Shown here one piece after another: positions 53,199-62,060 of a DNA stretch of 64,000 nt (the stretch's first letter is position 1; the number at the start of each line of letters is the position of its first letter). The position numbers were made by a program, and so were the translations under genes. The DNA is from Paenibacillus sp. CF384 (lineage in GTDB: Bacteria > Bacillota > Bacilli > Paenibacillales > Paenibacillaceae). Where the stretch lies: the NCBI RefSeq assembly GCF_900106745.1, contig NZ_FNNV01000008.1:1-64000 (forward strand), in the 5' to 3' direction. The notes under the pieces are model-generated. The model did not search any database, was not told the origin of the DNA, and was given only the letters and a program-made list of their open reading frames with translations.

Positions 53199-54209
53199 TT
53201 ACATCCGCTTAATTGAATCTCGCTCGATTAATGTGCTTTGCAAATACGTCGTCTTGCTCTGCGCGCTGTCATGCTTGATACGCCACAACATGCGGTGAAC
53301 GGCTTCGGTCGCAAAATCATGTTTGCTGATATTCATCGAAGTCAGCGCAGGAGTAACACTCTGGCTCAGGTCCGTGTTGTCGAAGCTGATGAGTGATACG
53401 TCGTCAGGTACGGAAATACCTTCCTTTTGAAGCTTCAGCAGCAATTTATAGGCAGCCATGTCACAGTGACATACGAATGCGGTCGGGAGCTCAGCCGGGA
53501 GCTGAAAGTCCATGACATAGGAGTTGTTAATATCATTATTCACGATTCTCCAGCTCGGATTAATCTCAAGCTGGTGATAGGTAAGCGCTTTAATATAACC
53601 ACAGTAGCGGTCCATCACGCTGGTTGTGAATTGAGGATTGCCAACGAAGCCAATCCGCGTGTGTCCGTTCTGGATCAGGTAATTCGTTACGGTATAACCG
53701 GCTTGATAGTTATCGGCCAGAATGCAGTCCAGCGTCATACCCGCCTTGTAGAAATCAATGACTACAATGGGAAATGGGCAGTCCAGCAGCACCTTCATGT
53801 AGTCTGCTGCTACCTCTCCTGCAACGAACAAGCCGTCCAGCTCGCCCTGGTCCTGAATGAGGGAGAGCGGAAGTGAGCCGTTCTGCTCCTGCTCGGGATC
53901 CAGAACATATAAGGATAGGCTAATATCCTTCCTGGCACATTCCTGATTGGTATAATAATAGATCTTCGTATAGAAGTTATCCGATTCCAGAAAGAATCGT
54001 TTGGGGACAATGAGTCCAAGTTTGGAGACGGCAGTAGAAGGTTTGACGTTCCCCTTCTTAATATATCCGAGCTCACGGGCAGATTGAACGATACGTTTCT
54101 TTAACTCATCGCTGACACCCGGCTGGTTATTCAGAGCTTTAGATACGCTCACTTTCGTAATGCCGAGCTGCGCGGCAATGGTATCTAGCGTAACTTTACC
54201 CACCTGCAT
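53199..54209 (-). CDS. LacI-family transcriptional regulator
   Basis: A 336-residue LacI regulator. The HTH is VTLDTIAAQLGITKVSVSKA with hinge helix SARELGYI. The ligand-binding domain follows (LGLIVPKRFF, ADNYQAGYTVTNYL, VSLISFDNTDLS). AGGGGAA precedes the ATG at 54209; an ATG eight codons earlier lacks a site. It lies divergent to the GH130/ABC/PhyH operon and is the natural local regulator of that operon and of itself. Candidate sites are the AAGTTA/TAACTT hexamers in the intergenic region. Confidence 0.88.
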   Translation of the reverse strand: MQVGKVTLDTIAAQLGITKVSVSKALNNQPGVSDELKKRIVQSARELGYIKKGNVKPSTAVSKLGLIVPKRFFLESDNFYTKIYYYTNQECARKDISLSLYVLDPEQEQNGSLPLSLIQDQGELDGLFVAGEVAADYMKVLLDCPFPIVVIDFYKAGMTLDCILADNYQAGYTVTNYLIQNGHTRIGFVGNPQFTTSVMDRYCGYIKALTYHQLEINPSWRIVNNDINNSYVMDFQLPAELPTAFVCHCDMAAYKLLLKLQKEGISVPDDVSLISFDNTDLSQSVTPALTSMNISKHDFATEAVHRMLWRIKHDSAQSKTTYLQSTLIERDSIKRM

Positions 54210-54259
54210 GCGAATTTCCCCTAATAATGTCATTTTGACTGCTAATTAAATACTATAAA

Positions 54260-54483
54260 AAGTTACTTAACAAGTCAATTGTAAAGTTATAAGTTTCCAG
54301 GTATCTTTTCTGTGTTTTGGCATAAAGTTACGATAAAGTGGGTTTTGAAGGCCGTTAAACTTCACAAAAACCCGCGTGTTTACTGGGTTTAATCGCTGTT
54401 TCCAACGATTTACTATTTAAACCACCTCTAGAAAAATAACTTAATTTTAACCGTTGACAGGAAATAATAACCTAATTTATAAT
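54260..54483. promoter_or_regulatory. Intergenic control region with repeated AAGTTA sites
   Basis: AAGTTA occurs at 54260-54265, 54284-54289 and 54325-54330, and its complement TAACTT at 54437-54442. A near-copy, AATAACYTAATTT, occurs as direct repeats starting near 54435 and 54467, 32 bp apart (three helical turns), flanking the operon -35. These are candidate operators for the LacI regulator. They do not form the classical LacI palindrome. Confidence 0.4.
54454..54483 (+). promoter_or_regulatory. Sigma-A promoter of the GH130/ABC operon
   Basis: TTGACA (54454-54459) and TATAAT (54478-54483) are both perfect consensus and lie 18 bp apart. The transcript would start near 54490, about 60 nt before the TTG start at 54550. 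Confidence 0.85.
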
Positions 54484-54549
54484 CGCTTACATAAGGTAAT
54501 AAATCCCCCCCTGAAGCAAACGAGAAGTAATGGACAGGAGAGAGTGCCC

Positions 54550-55617
54550 TTGACGAAACCGAGGCGATCACCGAGTAACCCTATTATTCAACCTCAAAAT
54601 GTTAACGCTTCCAATTCGGATATGGAGGTCATCGGGGTATTCAATGCAGGAGTTACCCGCTATCAAGATGAAACGATCCTGCTGCTCCGTGTTGCTGAAC
54701 GTCCGATTAACGATAATCCTGAGGTTTACGTAGTACCCCTGTATCGTCCTTCCGAAGACCGTATCGAGCTGCATACGCTTGAACGCAAGCCGGAATACGA
54801 CTTCTCCGATGTAAGAGTTATCCGCACACCAGAACGAAATTATCTAACGTCTATCTCTCATTTAAGACTGGCGAGGAGCACAGACGGCATTCAGTTCACA
54901 ATCGATCCTGAACCAACCCTTCTACCTAGCAATCCATATGAAAGTTATGGCATCGAGGACCCCCGCATTACTTTAATAGAAGACATCTATTACATAACCT
55001 ACTCTGCAATCTCTGAATACGGCATCTGCACATCCATGATCACAACCGAAGACTTCATTACCTTTACGAGACAAGGGAACATTTTTCACCCCGATAACAA
55101 AGACGTTGCGATCTTCCCGGCCTCGATCGGAGGCAGCTACTATGCGCTTCACCGTCCATCTTGCTCCCACTACGGACAACCGGAGATGTGGATTGCAGAA
55201 TCCAGCGATCTCAAGCAATGGGGCAACCATCGACACCTTATCGGCGTAAGGCCAGGCTTCTGGGACGATGGCCGAATTGGAGCCAGCGCGGTCCCGTTCG
55301 AGATCGAAGAGGGGTGGCTCGAAATCTATCACGGTGCGGACAAGTCCAATCGCTACTGCATCGGGGCGCTGCTGCTGGATAAGCAGGAGCCATGGAAAGT
55401 CATTGCACGAAGTGTGGAGCCGATTATGGAGCCGGAGACGGACTATGAGCTAGAGGGATTTTTCGGGAATGTCATCTTCCCTTGCGGTGCTCTGCATGAG
55501 GATGGTCTCGTGAAGATCTACTACGGGGCAAGCGATACCTCGATCGGTTATGTAGAAATCGCAATAGAAGCAATTAAAGCCAACCTTGGGCTCAAGCAGC
55601 TGAATAATCAACTTTGA
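54550..55617 (+). CDS. GH130-family glycoside phosphorylase/hydrolase
   Basis: A 355-residue five-bladed propeller enzyme of the GH130 type. The hallmark YGIEDPRITLIED is followed by YYITYSAIS, and YYGASDTSIGY closes the propeller. Known members phosphorolyse or hydrolyse beta-mannosides and related sugars. The start is TTG at 54550, with AGGAG at 54536-54540; a longer frame from 54454 would begin inside the promoter. It heads the operon, so the first step on the imported sugar is probably done here. The exact substrate is unknown. Confidence 0.86.
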   Translation: MTKPRRSPSNPIIQPQNVNASNSDMEVIGVFNAGVTRYQDETILLLRVAERPINDNPEVYVVPLYRPSEDRIELHTLERKPEYDFSDVRVIRTPERNYLTSISHLRLARSTDGIQFTIDPEPTLLPSNPYESYGIEDPRITLIEDIYYITYSAISEYGICTSMITTEDFITFTRQGNIFHPDNKDVAIFPASIGGSYYALHRPSCSHYGQPEMWIAESSDLKQWGNHRHLIGVRPGFWDDGRIGASAVPFEIEEGWLEIYHGADKSNRYCIGALLLDKQEPWKVIARSVEPIMEPETDYELEGFFGNVIFPCGALHEDGLVKIYYGASDTSIGYVEIAIEAIKANLGLKQLNNQL

Positions 55618-55652
55618 GTGTACACAAATGATAGACCAGAGGAGGAACAACC

Positions 55653-56636
55653 ATGCCAGCTCCCATAACGCTTGAGCGGCAAACGCAGTCGAAGCCACCG
55701 ACTGAGAGGAAGAAGAAAGACACGTTCTTACGAGAGATCATAAAGAACCGGTATCTGTACTTGCTCACTTTACCGGGTATTCTATTCCTCATTGTGTTCA
55801 ACTACTTGCCCATGGCCGGACTGTACATGTCATTCGTGGATTACAATCCGATGGCAGGACTGTATGGACTGAAGAGTGAGTTCGTAGGGCTGATGAACTT
55901 CAAGTTCTTCTTTACCTCCAACGATTGGATAACGGTCACGATCAATACGATCTATCTGAACATCTTGTTCATCATTACCGGGCTAGCTGTCCAAATGTTC
56001 ATGGCGATCGGTCTAAACGAGATCGGCAGCAAGACGGTGAAGAAGATCGCGCAATCCTTTATGTTTCTGCCGAACTTTATTTCATGGACAGTTATCTCAA
56101 TCTTCTCGATTGCACTCTTCTCCACCGATGCAGGTGTCATTAATCATGTACTCGGTGTATTCGGACTAGAACCTATCAATTATTATCAGGATGCTTCCTG
56201 GTGGCCGTTCATTCTCGTCATGCTTCGTCTGTGGAAGGGCGTTGGATTCGGTACCGTCATCTATTTGGCAACGATTAGCGGTCTGGATCAAGAGATGTAC
56301 GAAGCGGCTCGCATTGACGGAGCCAACCGGTTCCAATCCATTACTCGCATTACACTGCCAATGCTGAAGACCACAACGCTCATGCTGTTCATCTTGTCGA
56401 TCGGCGGCATTTTCTACGGAGACTTCGGCATGATCTATGCACTTGTAGGCGATAATCCGGTACTGCGACCGACGACGGATGTTATTGATACGTACGTGTA
56501 CCGCGCTCTTCGCATGAACAATGATATTGGCATGTCTTCGGCAGTCGGCCTGTTCCAAGCCGTCGTCGGCTTCATCCTCGTACTCTCCGCTAACGGCATC
56601 ACACGCAAGCTATCGAAGGATTCGGCACTGTTCTAA
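55653..56636 (+). CDS. Carbohydrate ABC transporter permease (LplB type)
   Basis: A 327-residue permease with six membrane helices and the EAA loop, YEAARIDGANRFQSITRITL. The long cytoplasmic N-terminus and VFNYLPMAGLYMSFVDYNP match the LplB group of oligosaccharide importers. GAGGAGG precedes the ATG. It pairs with the next permease. The operon has no ATPase gene, as is common in Bacillales where a shared MsmX-type ATPase serves several importers. Confidence 0.9.
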   Translation: MPAPITLERQTQSKPPTERKKKDTFLREIIKNRYLYLLTLPGILFLIVFNYLPMAGLYMSFVDYNPMAGLYGLKSEFVGLMNFKFFFTSNDWITVTINTIYLNILFIITGLAVQMFMAIGLNEIGSKTVKKIAQSFMFLPNFISWTVISIFSIALFSTDAGVINHVLGVFGLEPINYYQDASWWPFILVMLRLWKGVGFGTVIYLATISGLDQEMYEAARIDGANRFQSITRITLPMLKTTTLMLFILSIGGIFYGDFGMIYALVGDNPVLRPTTDVIDTYVYRALRMNNDIGMSSAVGLFQAVVGFILVLSANGITRKLSKDSALF

Positions 56637-56663
56637 GGTCCGGCCTTGAAAGGAGGAATCGCC

Positions 56664-57557
56664 ATGCACCACAAGACGATGGGTGACCGGACGCTGCTAA
56701 CCGTCTTCTACGTAACCATCATCGGATTCGCGCTCATCTGTATGCTGCCGCTGTGGATTGCGCTTGCCGCATCGTTCACCAATGAACTGGCGCTGATTCG
56801 CAATGGCTACAGCTTATGGATATCGCAGTTCGATCTGACCGCATACAAGCTGATCTTCACAGGAACGCAGAGTGTTTACCGCGCTTATTCCGTTACAATC
56901 ATCACGACTATCGGCGGCGTTATACTGACGCTCTTCCTTACGAGCTCGCTGGCCTACCCGCTGACGGTCAGCACCTTGAAGTACCGGAATCGCATCACAT
57001 TCTTCACTTATGTGACGATGGTATTTAACGGTGGTTTGGTCCCGACGTACATTCTAACGACTCGCATGCTGCATTTGCATAACAACATTTGGGTGCTAAT
57101 TATCCCGGGTGCCTTGAACGGCTTCAACGTGTTTCTCATGAAGAATTACTTCGCATCTTTGCCGGAGGCATTGTCCGAGTCAGCGAAGATCGATGGGGCA
57201 AGTGATATCTATATCTACTTCAAGATTATCCTGCCTCTGTCGGCGCCAATTCTCGCAACCATCGGTTTATTCTCGGCCATGGGGTATTGGAACGAATGGT
57301 TCCGGGTTCTCCTCTTCATCGACGATCAGAAGTTGTTTACGCTTCAATACTTGATTATGCGGCTGCAGCAGCAGGCTGAGTTCCTGAACTCCTCGCTAAG
57401 CTCAGCGGCAAGGGCGGCGCTTGGCGGTGCAACGGTGCCGACCATCGGCATTCGAGTAGCGACGGCGATGGTATCGATTGGTCCGATTGTTTTGCTCTAT
57501 CCGTTCCTTCAGAAGTATTTTATCAAGGGCTTAACGGTTGGAGCAGTCAAAGGCTAA
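56664..57557 (+). CDS. Carbohydrate ABC transporter permease (YtcP type)
   Basis: A 297-residue permease with six helices and the EAA loop LSESAKIDGASDIYIYFKI. The N-terminus IALAASFTNELALIRNGYSL and C-terminus FLQKYFIKGLTVGAVKG match the LplC/YtcP group. AAAGGAGG precedes the ATG at 56664; an in-frame TTG at 56646 overlaps that site. It starts 27 nt after its partner. Confidence 0.9.
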   Translation: MHHKTMGDRTLLTVFYVTIIGFALICMLPLWIALAASFTNELALIRNGYSLWISQFDLTAYKLIFTGTQSVYRAYSVTIITTIGGVILTLFLTSSLAYPLTVSTLKYRNRITFFTYVTMVFNGGLVPTYILTTRMLHLHNNIWVLIIPGALNGFNVFLMKNYFASLPEALSESAKIDGASDIYIYFKIILPLSAPILATIGLFSAMGYWNEWFRVLLFIDDQKLFTLQYLIMRLQQQAEFLNSSLSSAARAALGGATVPTIGIRVATAMVSIGPIVLLYPFLQKYFIKGLTVGAVKG

Positions 57558-57654
57558 GAGAAGCTTTACCAGATTCATAGAGCGTTCGTTCGGGCTATTA
57601 CCGGGATGCCGGTTAGCATATAGCGTTCCAATCAGATCGAGAGGGGTACACAAA

Positions 57655-59379
57655 ATGAGAAAAAAGTTGCATAAAAACGCGGCGCTACTTGTTGCAGCGA
57701 CATTGTCTCTTTCAGCATTAGCAGGTTGTTCAGGGAATTCAGAGGAGAACGCCAATAAGGCGAACACCACAAACAAGGCTGCAGAGACCAATACTGCGGC
57801 AACCAACAACACTTCAAACGCAGCTGAAACAACAGAGAGCACGGCTCCTGAAGAAGTGACGCTTGAGTTCTATATGCCTTCTCCAACTGCGAACGTCAAC
57901 GATCTGGAAGCTGTGCTCGACAAGTTCTACGAAGAAACGAAAGATACGCTCAATACGAAGATCCATTTCAACTTCACGACATTCGATGACATCGGCCAAA
58001 AGGTTTCCTTGAAGCTGGCAGCCGGCGAGCAAGTGGACAGCGTATTTACGGCGCAGTGGACGAATCCGAACATCAGCGCGATGATTTCGAAGGATCAACT
58101 GGTTAATCTGGACTCTTACTTCAATAATGATAAATACCCGGGTCTGAAGAAAGCATTCACACCGGAATATCTCAAGAACAACAGCTTCGCAGACAAAACA
58201 GGCAGCTCGCATGTATATGGCATTCCGTTTACGCATGCGTTCAGCGGCGGCGGTACAATCTACTATCGCCAGGATCTGGCTGATAAGTATGGGATCGGCG
58301 AAATCAAATCCATCACGGATTTGGAAAAGTTCTACGATGCCGTGCTTGCCAATGACAAAGGGATTGTGCCGTTCTCGATGAATGGCAATACGGATCTAGT
58401 CTCTGATTTGCTGCTCCAAATGACGAACCCGCTTACAGCAACGCATAATGCGATGGTGAATATGGGAGGAACGGGCGTAAGCATCGCGATTAAACCGGAC
58501 GGGACGGCCTATGCAGCGAAGACAGTTGATGGCTACAGCGATCCGGAATTCTTGAAGCTGCTTCCTGCACCACTGAATACCATGGATCCAATGAAGGGTT
58601 TCAACATGGCTCGCGATTGGTATAAGAAAGGTTATCTGGAGAAGGATATCTTGGCACAGAAGGATCCGGATGGTCAATTCATGTCCGGCAAGGCAGCATC
58701 GATCCTTCGTACGCTTGATATTTACTCTTCGGAAAGCCAACAGCTGGAGACTTCGATTCCGGGTGCGAAGCTCGGTGCATACGTAATCACGCCAGGTCTT
58801 ATGGATGGAACGGCCAAAGCAGTAGGAAGCGACTTCAAAGCGTGGAACTTCGCTGCTATCCCTGCTAACTCCAAAAATGTAGACCGCACACTCGCATTCT
58901 TTGACTGGTTGTTTGCTAAACCAGAGAATCATGACCTGTTCGAATTCGGTATTGCAGGCAAGCACTGGCAGGCGGAAGGGGATACGAAGTATTCCTACCC
59001 GGCAACAGTTGACGCAGCAACGAACTATAACTTCCCAGGCTTCACGTTGACTTGGAACCCAACGATGGTTCGCTATGACAGCAAGACGCCGGACAATATC
59101 GTAACGATGCTAAACAACTTGGGCGATACTAACTTCTTCCATAAGAGCCCGAATGCCGGCTTCAGCTTCGTGCCCGACAGCGTGAAGACAGAAGTTGCGA
59201 AGGTAAGCGAGGTTCGCACGCAGATGTATACCATTGGTCACGGCGTAGTGGATAATGCCGCAGGTAATCTAACTAAGATCCAGAAGGCTCTGGATAAAGC
59301 TGGGTACCAGAAGGTAGTCGCTGAAGTGGAGAAACAATTTAATGAGTTCTTGAAAACAAATCCATACGAAGGTCAATAA
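57655..59379 (+). CDS. Sugar-binding lipoprotein (extracellular solute-binding protein)
   Basis: A 574-residue lipoprotein. The signal ends in the lipobox LAGC (LSLSALAGCSGN), with an Asn/Thr/Glu-rich linker, then a type-1 solute-binding fold and an LplA-like C-terminus. It captures the sugar for the two permeases. AGAGGGG precedes the ATG at 57655; a longer frame from 57538 would start inside the permease gene. It lies 97 nt after the second permease. Confidence 0.9.
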   Translation: MRKKLHKNAALLVAATLSLSALAGCSGNSEENANKANTTNKAAETNTAATNNTSNAAETTESTAPEEVTLEFYMPSPTANVNDLEAVLDKFYEETKDTLNTKIHFNFTTFDDIGQKVSLKLAAGEQVDSVFTAQWTNPNISAMISKDQLVNLDSYFNNDKYPGLKKAFTPEYLKNNSFADKTGSSHVYGIPFTHAFSGGGTIYYRQDLADKYGIGEIKSITDLEKFYDAVLANDKGIVPFSMNGNTDLVSDLLLQMTNPLTATHNAMVNMGGTGVSIAIKPDGTAYAAKTVDGYSDPEFLKLLPAPLNTMDPMKGFNMARDWYKKGYLEKDILAQKDPDGQFMSGKAASILRTLDIYSSESQQLETSIPGAKLGAYVITPGLMDGTAKAVGSDFKAWNFAAIPANSKNVDRTLAFFDWLFAKPENHDLFEFGIAGKHWQAEGDTKYSYPATVDAATNYNFPGFTLTWNPTMVRYDSKTPDNIVTMLNNLGDTNFFHKSPNAGFSFVPDSVKTEVAKVSEVRTQMYTIGHGVVDNAAGNLTKIQKALDKAGYQKVVAEVEKQFNEFLKTNPYEGQ

Positions 59380-59407
59380 CATACGCAAATCGCATGAAAA
59401 GGCGAAT

Positions 59408-59436
59408 AGGCTCTCAGATTATTGGGAGCCTGTTTG
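59408..59436 (+). terminator. Possible internal terminator
   Basis: An AGGCTC / GAGCCT stem with inner CA/TG pairs is followed by GTTTGTG. It may cut transcription between the binding-protein gene and the PhyH gene. It lacks a strong T run, so read-through is likely. Confidence 0.4.
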
Positions 59437-59482
59437 TGATTATGGAAGGGAAGCTGGGAGCTTCCCGAAGGAGGAGATTGAT

Positions 59483-60271
59483 ATGCTGAATCCGATCGTC
59501 AAACCAGGTGAATTTACGGAGCTTGACCGATTTATGTTTGAGTCATGGGGGTATTTTGTCATTCCGAACGTCCTAAGTCCGGACGAGATCGCGGCATGTC
59601 TGGAAGCGTCGCAGCGTCTGCATGCCGATCAGCCGAAGAAGGTCTCCCATCAGGTCGGCGAAGGTTATGCAAGCGAACCTGCATTGGAGCGGCTGATCGA
59701 TCATCCGGCAGCGATGCCCAAGGTGCGCGGTCTATACGGCTCCGATAACATCATTCTGCAATCCGCATGGTGCACCGTTCAGCCTGCCGGAGGTAAGCAT
59801 GGCGGCTGGCATCAGGATGGATCGAGCGCATTCGACTTTAAGCTGATGGGGCATCCGATTCCGCTTCTTCAGTTAAGAGTCTCGTATTTGCTAACGGACC
59901 AAAGTGAGCCAGGCAAAGGAAACATGGAAATGATTCCGGGCAGTCATCGCAGCCGTGTGCCAATGCCGGATAGTGTCCGGAAGGGAACAGAGGAATGTCC
60001 TCTTCGGCATGTGGTCTGTGCACCTGCAGGTTCGGCATTGGTGTTTCATAACGCGGTTTGGCATCGTTCGCATGAGCATAATCACGACTATGACCGGTAC
60101 ACGATGCATTATATTTACAGTCCGCCTTGGATGCGGTATTCCGACCGATTCGAGAATGGCACCGCACTTATGGAGCGAACAACGCCTCTGCGTCGCGGCC
60201 TCCTAGGTGATTTCGCCAAACCGGATTCAACGTATGCCGGGGGTTACAAGACGCCTCCTTACGAGGAGTAG
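59483..60271 (+). CDS. Phytanoyl-CoA dioxygenase (PhyH) family protein
   Basis: A 262-residue Fe(II)/2-oxoglutarate dioxygenase. The iron ligands are WHQDGSS (HxD) and, later, a His in HNAVWHRS; an Arg in DRYTMHY probably binds 2-oxoglutarate. PhyH-like enzymes hydroxylate lipids, sugars or amino acids. GAAGGAGG precedes the ATG. It lies inside a carbohydrate operon, which points to a sugar or sugar-linked substrate; this is inferred from position. Confidence 0.83.
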   Translation: MLNPIVKPGEFTELDRFMFESWGYFVIPNVLSPDEIAACLEASQRLHADQPKKVSHQVGEGYASEPALERLIDHPAAMPKVRGLYGSDNIILQSAWCTVQPAGGKHGGWHQDGSSAFDFKLMGHPIPLLQLRVSYLLTDQSEPGKGNMEMIPGSHRSRVPMPDSVRKGTEECPLRHVVCAPAGSALVFHNAVWHRSHEHNHDYDRYTMHYIYSPPWMRYSDRFENGTALMERTTPLRRGLLGDFAKPDSTYAGGYKTPPYEE

Positions 60272-60305
60272 CAATTTGCTTTACAGATAGAGGAGGTACG
60301 TACGC

Positions 60306-61262
60306 ATGTTAAGGTTACACAAACATACAGCGCCGCAGAGCTGCGCGGAATTGCTGGAGCAGTTCGAACGGCAGTCCAGCGCAGGTGTTCAACCGGGGGT
60401 GCGGATTCAATTTGTAGGCGTCGGACCTCGGGACGTCTACAATATTTCAGCGCCTTTCTTGGATAAAGGGGAACCCGTAATCGCGGGACGTGTAGAGAGC
60501 CGTGAAACCGAGCTGTCCCAAGTCGTCTTCTTCCATCAGTGTGGCGATTCGTGGGTTCCGCATCCTTCGTATGCGCCATACGAACTGCAGGATCCGTTCT
60601 TCACCCGTATTAAAGGGGAGCTGATTTTCGGCGGCGTGAAGCTGGTCATGGATCCGGCCGACCCGGATAAAATCATCTCGTGGGTAACGGAATTCTACCG
60701 AGGACAGGATATCGCAAGCTTGGCGCTGTTCTTGACGGGACCGAGTCATATGAAGGATGTGCGCCTTATCGAATTGGCGAGCGGTGAAATCGGCGTACTA
60801 ACCAGACCGCAGGGGGAGAAGGGCGGCCGGGGCAAGATTGGTTTCTTTAAGTGCGCGAGTCTAGAGGAGATTTCAGCGAAACGAATTGAGGATGCACCTG
60901 TATTTCAAGATCAATTCTTAGAACTGGAGTGGGGCGGAGCGAATGAACCGCATCTGCTTTCCAATGGGCTGGTAGGCGTGCTGGGACATATTGCTTCCTT
61001 CGAAGGCGAGGACAGACATTATCAAGCGATGACGTTCGCCATTCATCCGGATACGTTCGAGAAAACACCGATGAAAATTATTGCAAGACGGTCCAGCTTT
61101 CCGAAGGGGGCAGCCAAACGGCCTGATCTGACGGATGTTATCTTTAGCGGTGGTATCGTAAGGAAAACGAATGGTCTTGCTGATCTATACGTGGGGGCGA
61201 GTGATGCTGAAGCTTATCGGATCGAGATCGGTGACCCTTTTCTGGAGTACGAACAGGTATAA
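60306..61262 (+). CDS. DUF1861-family propeller protein
   Basis: A 318-residue protein with the five-bladed propeller pattern of DUF1861: DVYNISAPFLDKGEPVIAGR, FTRIKGELIFGGVKLV, and LADLYVGASDAEAYRI at the end. The family is related to GH43/GH130-like enzymes. It probably binds or cleaves the same glycoside as the operon's first gene, although no activity is established from this sequence. GAGGAGG precedes the ATG and it starts 34 nt after the PhyH gene. Confidence 0.78.
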   Translation: MLRLHKHTAPQSCAELLEQFERQSSAGVQPGVRIQFVGVGPRDVYNISAPFLDKGEPVIAGRVESRETELSQVVFFHQCGDSWVPHPSYAPYELQDPFFTRIKGELIFGGVKLVMDPADPDKIISWVTEFYRGQDIASLALFLTGPSHMKDVRLIELASGEIGVLTRPQGEKGGRGKIGFFKCASLEEISAKRIEDAPVFQDQFLELEWGGANEPHLLSNGLVGVLGHIASFEGEDRHYQAMTFAIHPDTFEKTPMKIIARRSSFPKGAAKRPDLTDVIFSGGIVRKTNGLADLYVGASDAEAYRIEIGDPFLEYEQV

Positions 61263-61296
61263 CTTGCTTGCGAAAACTTTAAAGGTGAAAGCTGAG

Positions 61297-61338
61297 AAGA
61301 ACAGCACCTCGCATATATGCGAGGTGCTGTTCTCGTTA
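61297..61338. terminator. Terminator of the carbohydrate operon
   Basis: GAACAGCACCTCGCA and its exact complement TGCGAGGTGCTGTTC form a long perfect palindrome around TATA (61299-61332). On the plus strand the tail is CTCGTTAC, so it is a strong stem with a weak U run. Confidence 0.7.
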
Positions 61339-61450
61339 CTAGGTGCCAAATTAATTTGGTCTCTGCAATTCTATGAAAATCCCAAACATCCTCCGGTGCA
61401 CTTGAATAGAGTAATAGAGTAGTCAAGCTGTTGAGAGGGAGGAATGACGA

Positions 61451-61723
61451 ATGGCTGTCAGCAAACAACAGATTTCAAAGTATTACGGCAAGAAAATCTA
61501 TGTGGTCAAGAAGGACGGAACAGTAGTTACAGGAACACTGTCGTCAGTTCAAGGAAACCGTGTGATTCTTACACAGGAAAAAGGCAAAACAGTTAAAGTG
61601 AAATTTCTTCTTCCATTGTTACTGTTCGATTTACTCGCAATTGGCCTGTTCACAGGGTTTGGCGGTTACGGCGGTTATTATGACGGATATGGCGGATACG
61701 GTGGATACGATTATTTCTATTAA
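61451..61723 (+). CDS. Small protein with Gly/Tyr-rich tail
   Basis: A 90-residue protein. The N-terminal ~55 residues look like a small beta-barrel (KKIYVVKKDGTVVTGTLSSV, NRVILTQEKGKTVKV). A hydrophobic stretch (PLLLFDLLAIGLFTG) then leads to a Gly/Tyr-rich tail of repeated GYGGY and DGYGG units. Such tails occur in some spore coat and surface proteins. GGGAGG precedes the ATG. The function is unknown. Confidence 0.68.
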   Translation: MAVSKQQISKYYGKKIYVVKKDGTVVTGTLSSVQGNRVILTQEKGKTVKVKFLLPLLLFDLLAIGLFTGFGGYGGYYDGYGGYGGYDYFY

Positions 61724-61734
61724 TGTAGGAGTGG

Positions 61735-61782
61735 AAGCTCATCTTTCCGTAATTGCTGCGGAGAGGTGAGCTTTTCTTTTTA
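61735..61782 (+). terminator. Rho-independent terminator
   Basis: An AAGCTCA-type stem (AAGCTCATCTTTCCG with CGGAGAGGTGAGCTT, two mismatches) and a TTTCTTTTT tail end the Gly/Tyr-rich protein gene. Confidence 0.75.
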
Positions 61783-61826
61783 AGTAATAGTGCAGTAGGG
61801 GCTGCTCTTCCTACATAAGTGGCTTC

Positions 61827-61959
61827 TAACGGTTGCCAGCGGGCTTATTTGAGGATTTTCCGATAGAAATCAACGCTTTTCCCATGAATAACGATGCTCG
61901 CAACCGTTAGAATTTTAAGTGGGGGTCATTTCATAAAATAGCCACGCTGGCAACCGTTA
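61827..61959. repeat. Palindromic repeat element, copy B
   Basis: One direct unit (TAACGGTTGCCAGC at 61827) and two inverted units ending at 61909 and 61959 keep exactly the spacing of copy A (83 nt, then 50 nt). By my ungapped alignment 111 of 133 bases match 37132-37264. The first unit of copy A is absent here. It fills most of the gap between the Gly/Tyr-rich gene and the broken lipoprotein gene. Confidence 0.75.
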
Positions 61960-62060
61960 AAGAATTCGAAGGTATCCCTCATATTTATAAAAATACCACA
62001 TAATGGTTGTTTGGATAGTTGTTATATTGTATACTTCGCAAAAAGGGGAGGGGATCGGTA

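Noticed and set aside
54300-54420. Catabolite-responsive (cre) site in the LacI/GH130 gap.
   Set aside because: Stretches such as that around 54350 (TGAAG...CTTCA) lack the central CG symmetry and several consensus bases of a cre site.
54454-54549. Longer N-terminus for the GH130-like protein, starting at TTG 54454.
   Set aside because: This start is the -35 hexamer itself, so it would lie upstream of the transcript. The TTG at 54550 has a proper ribosome site.
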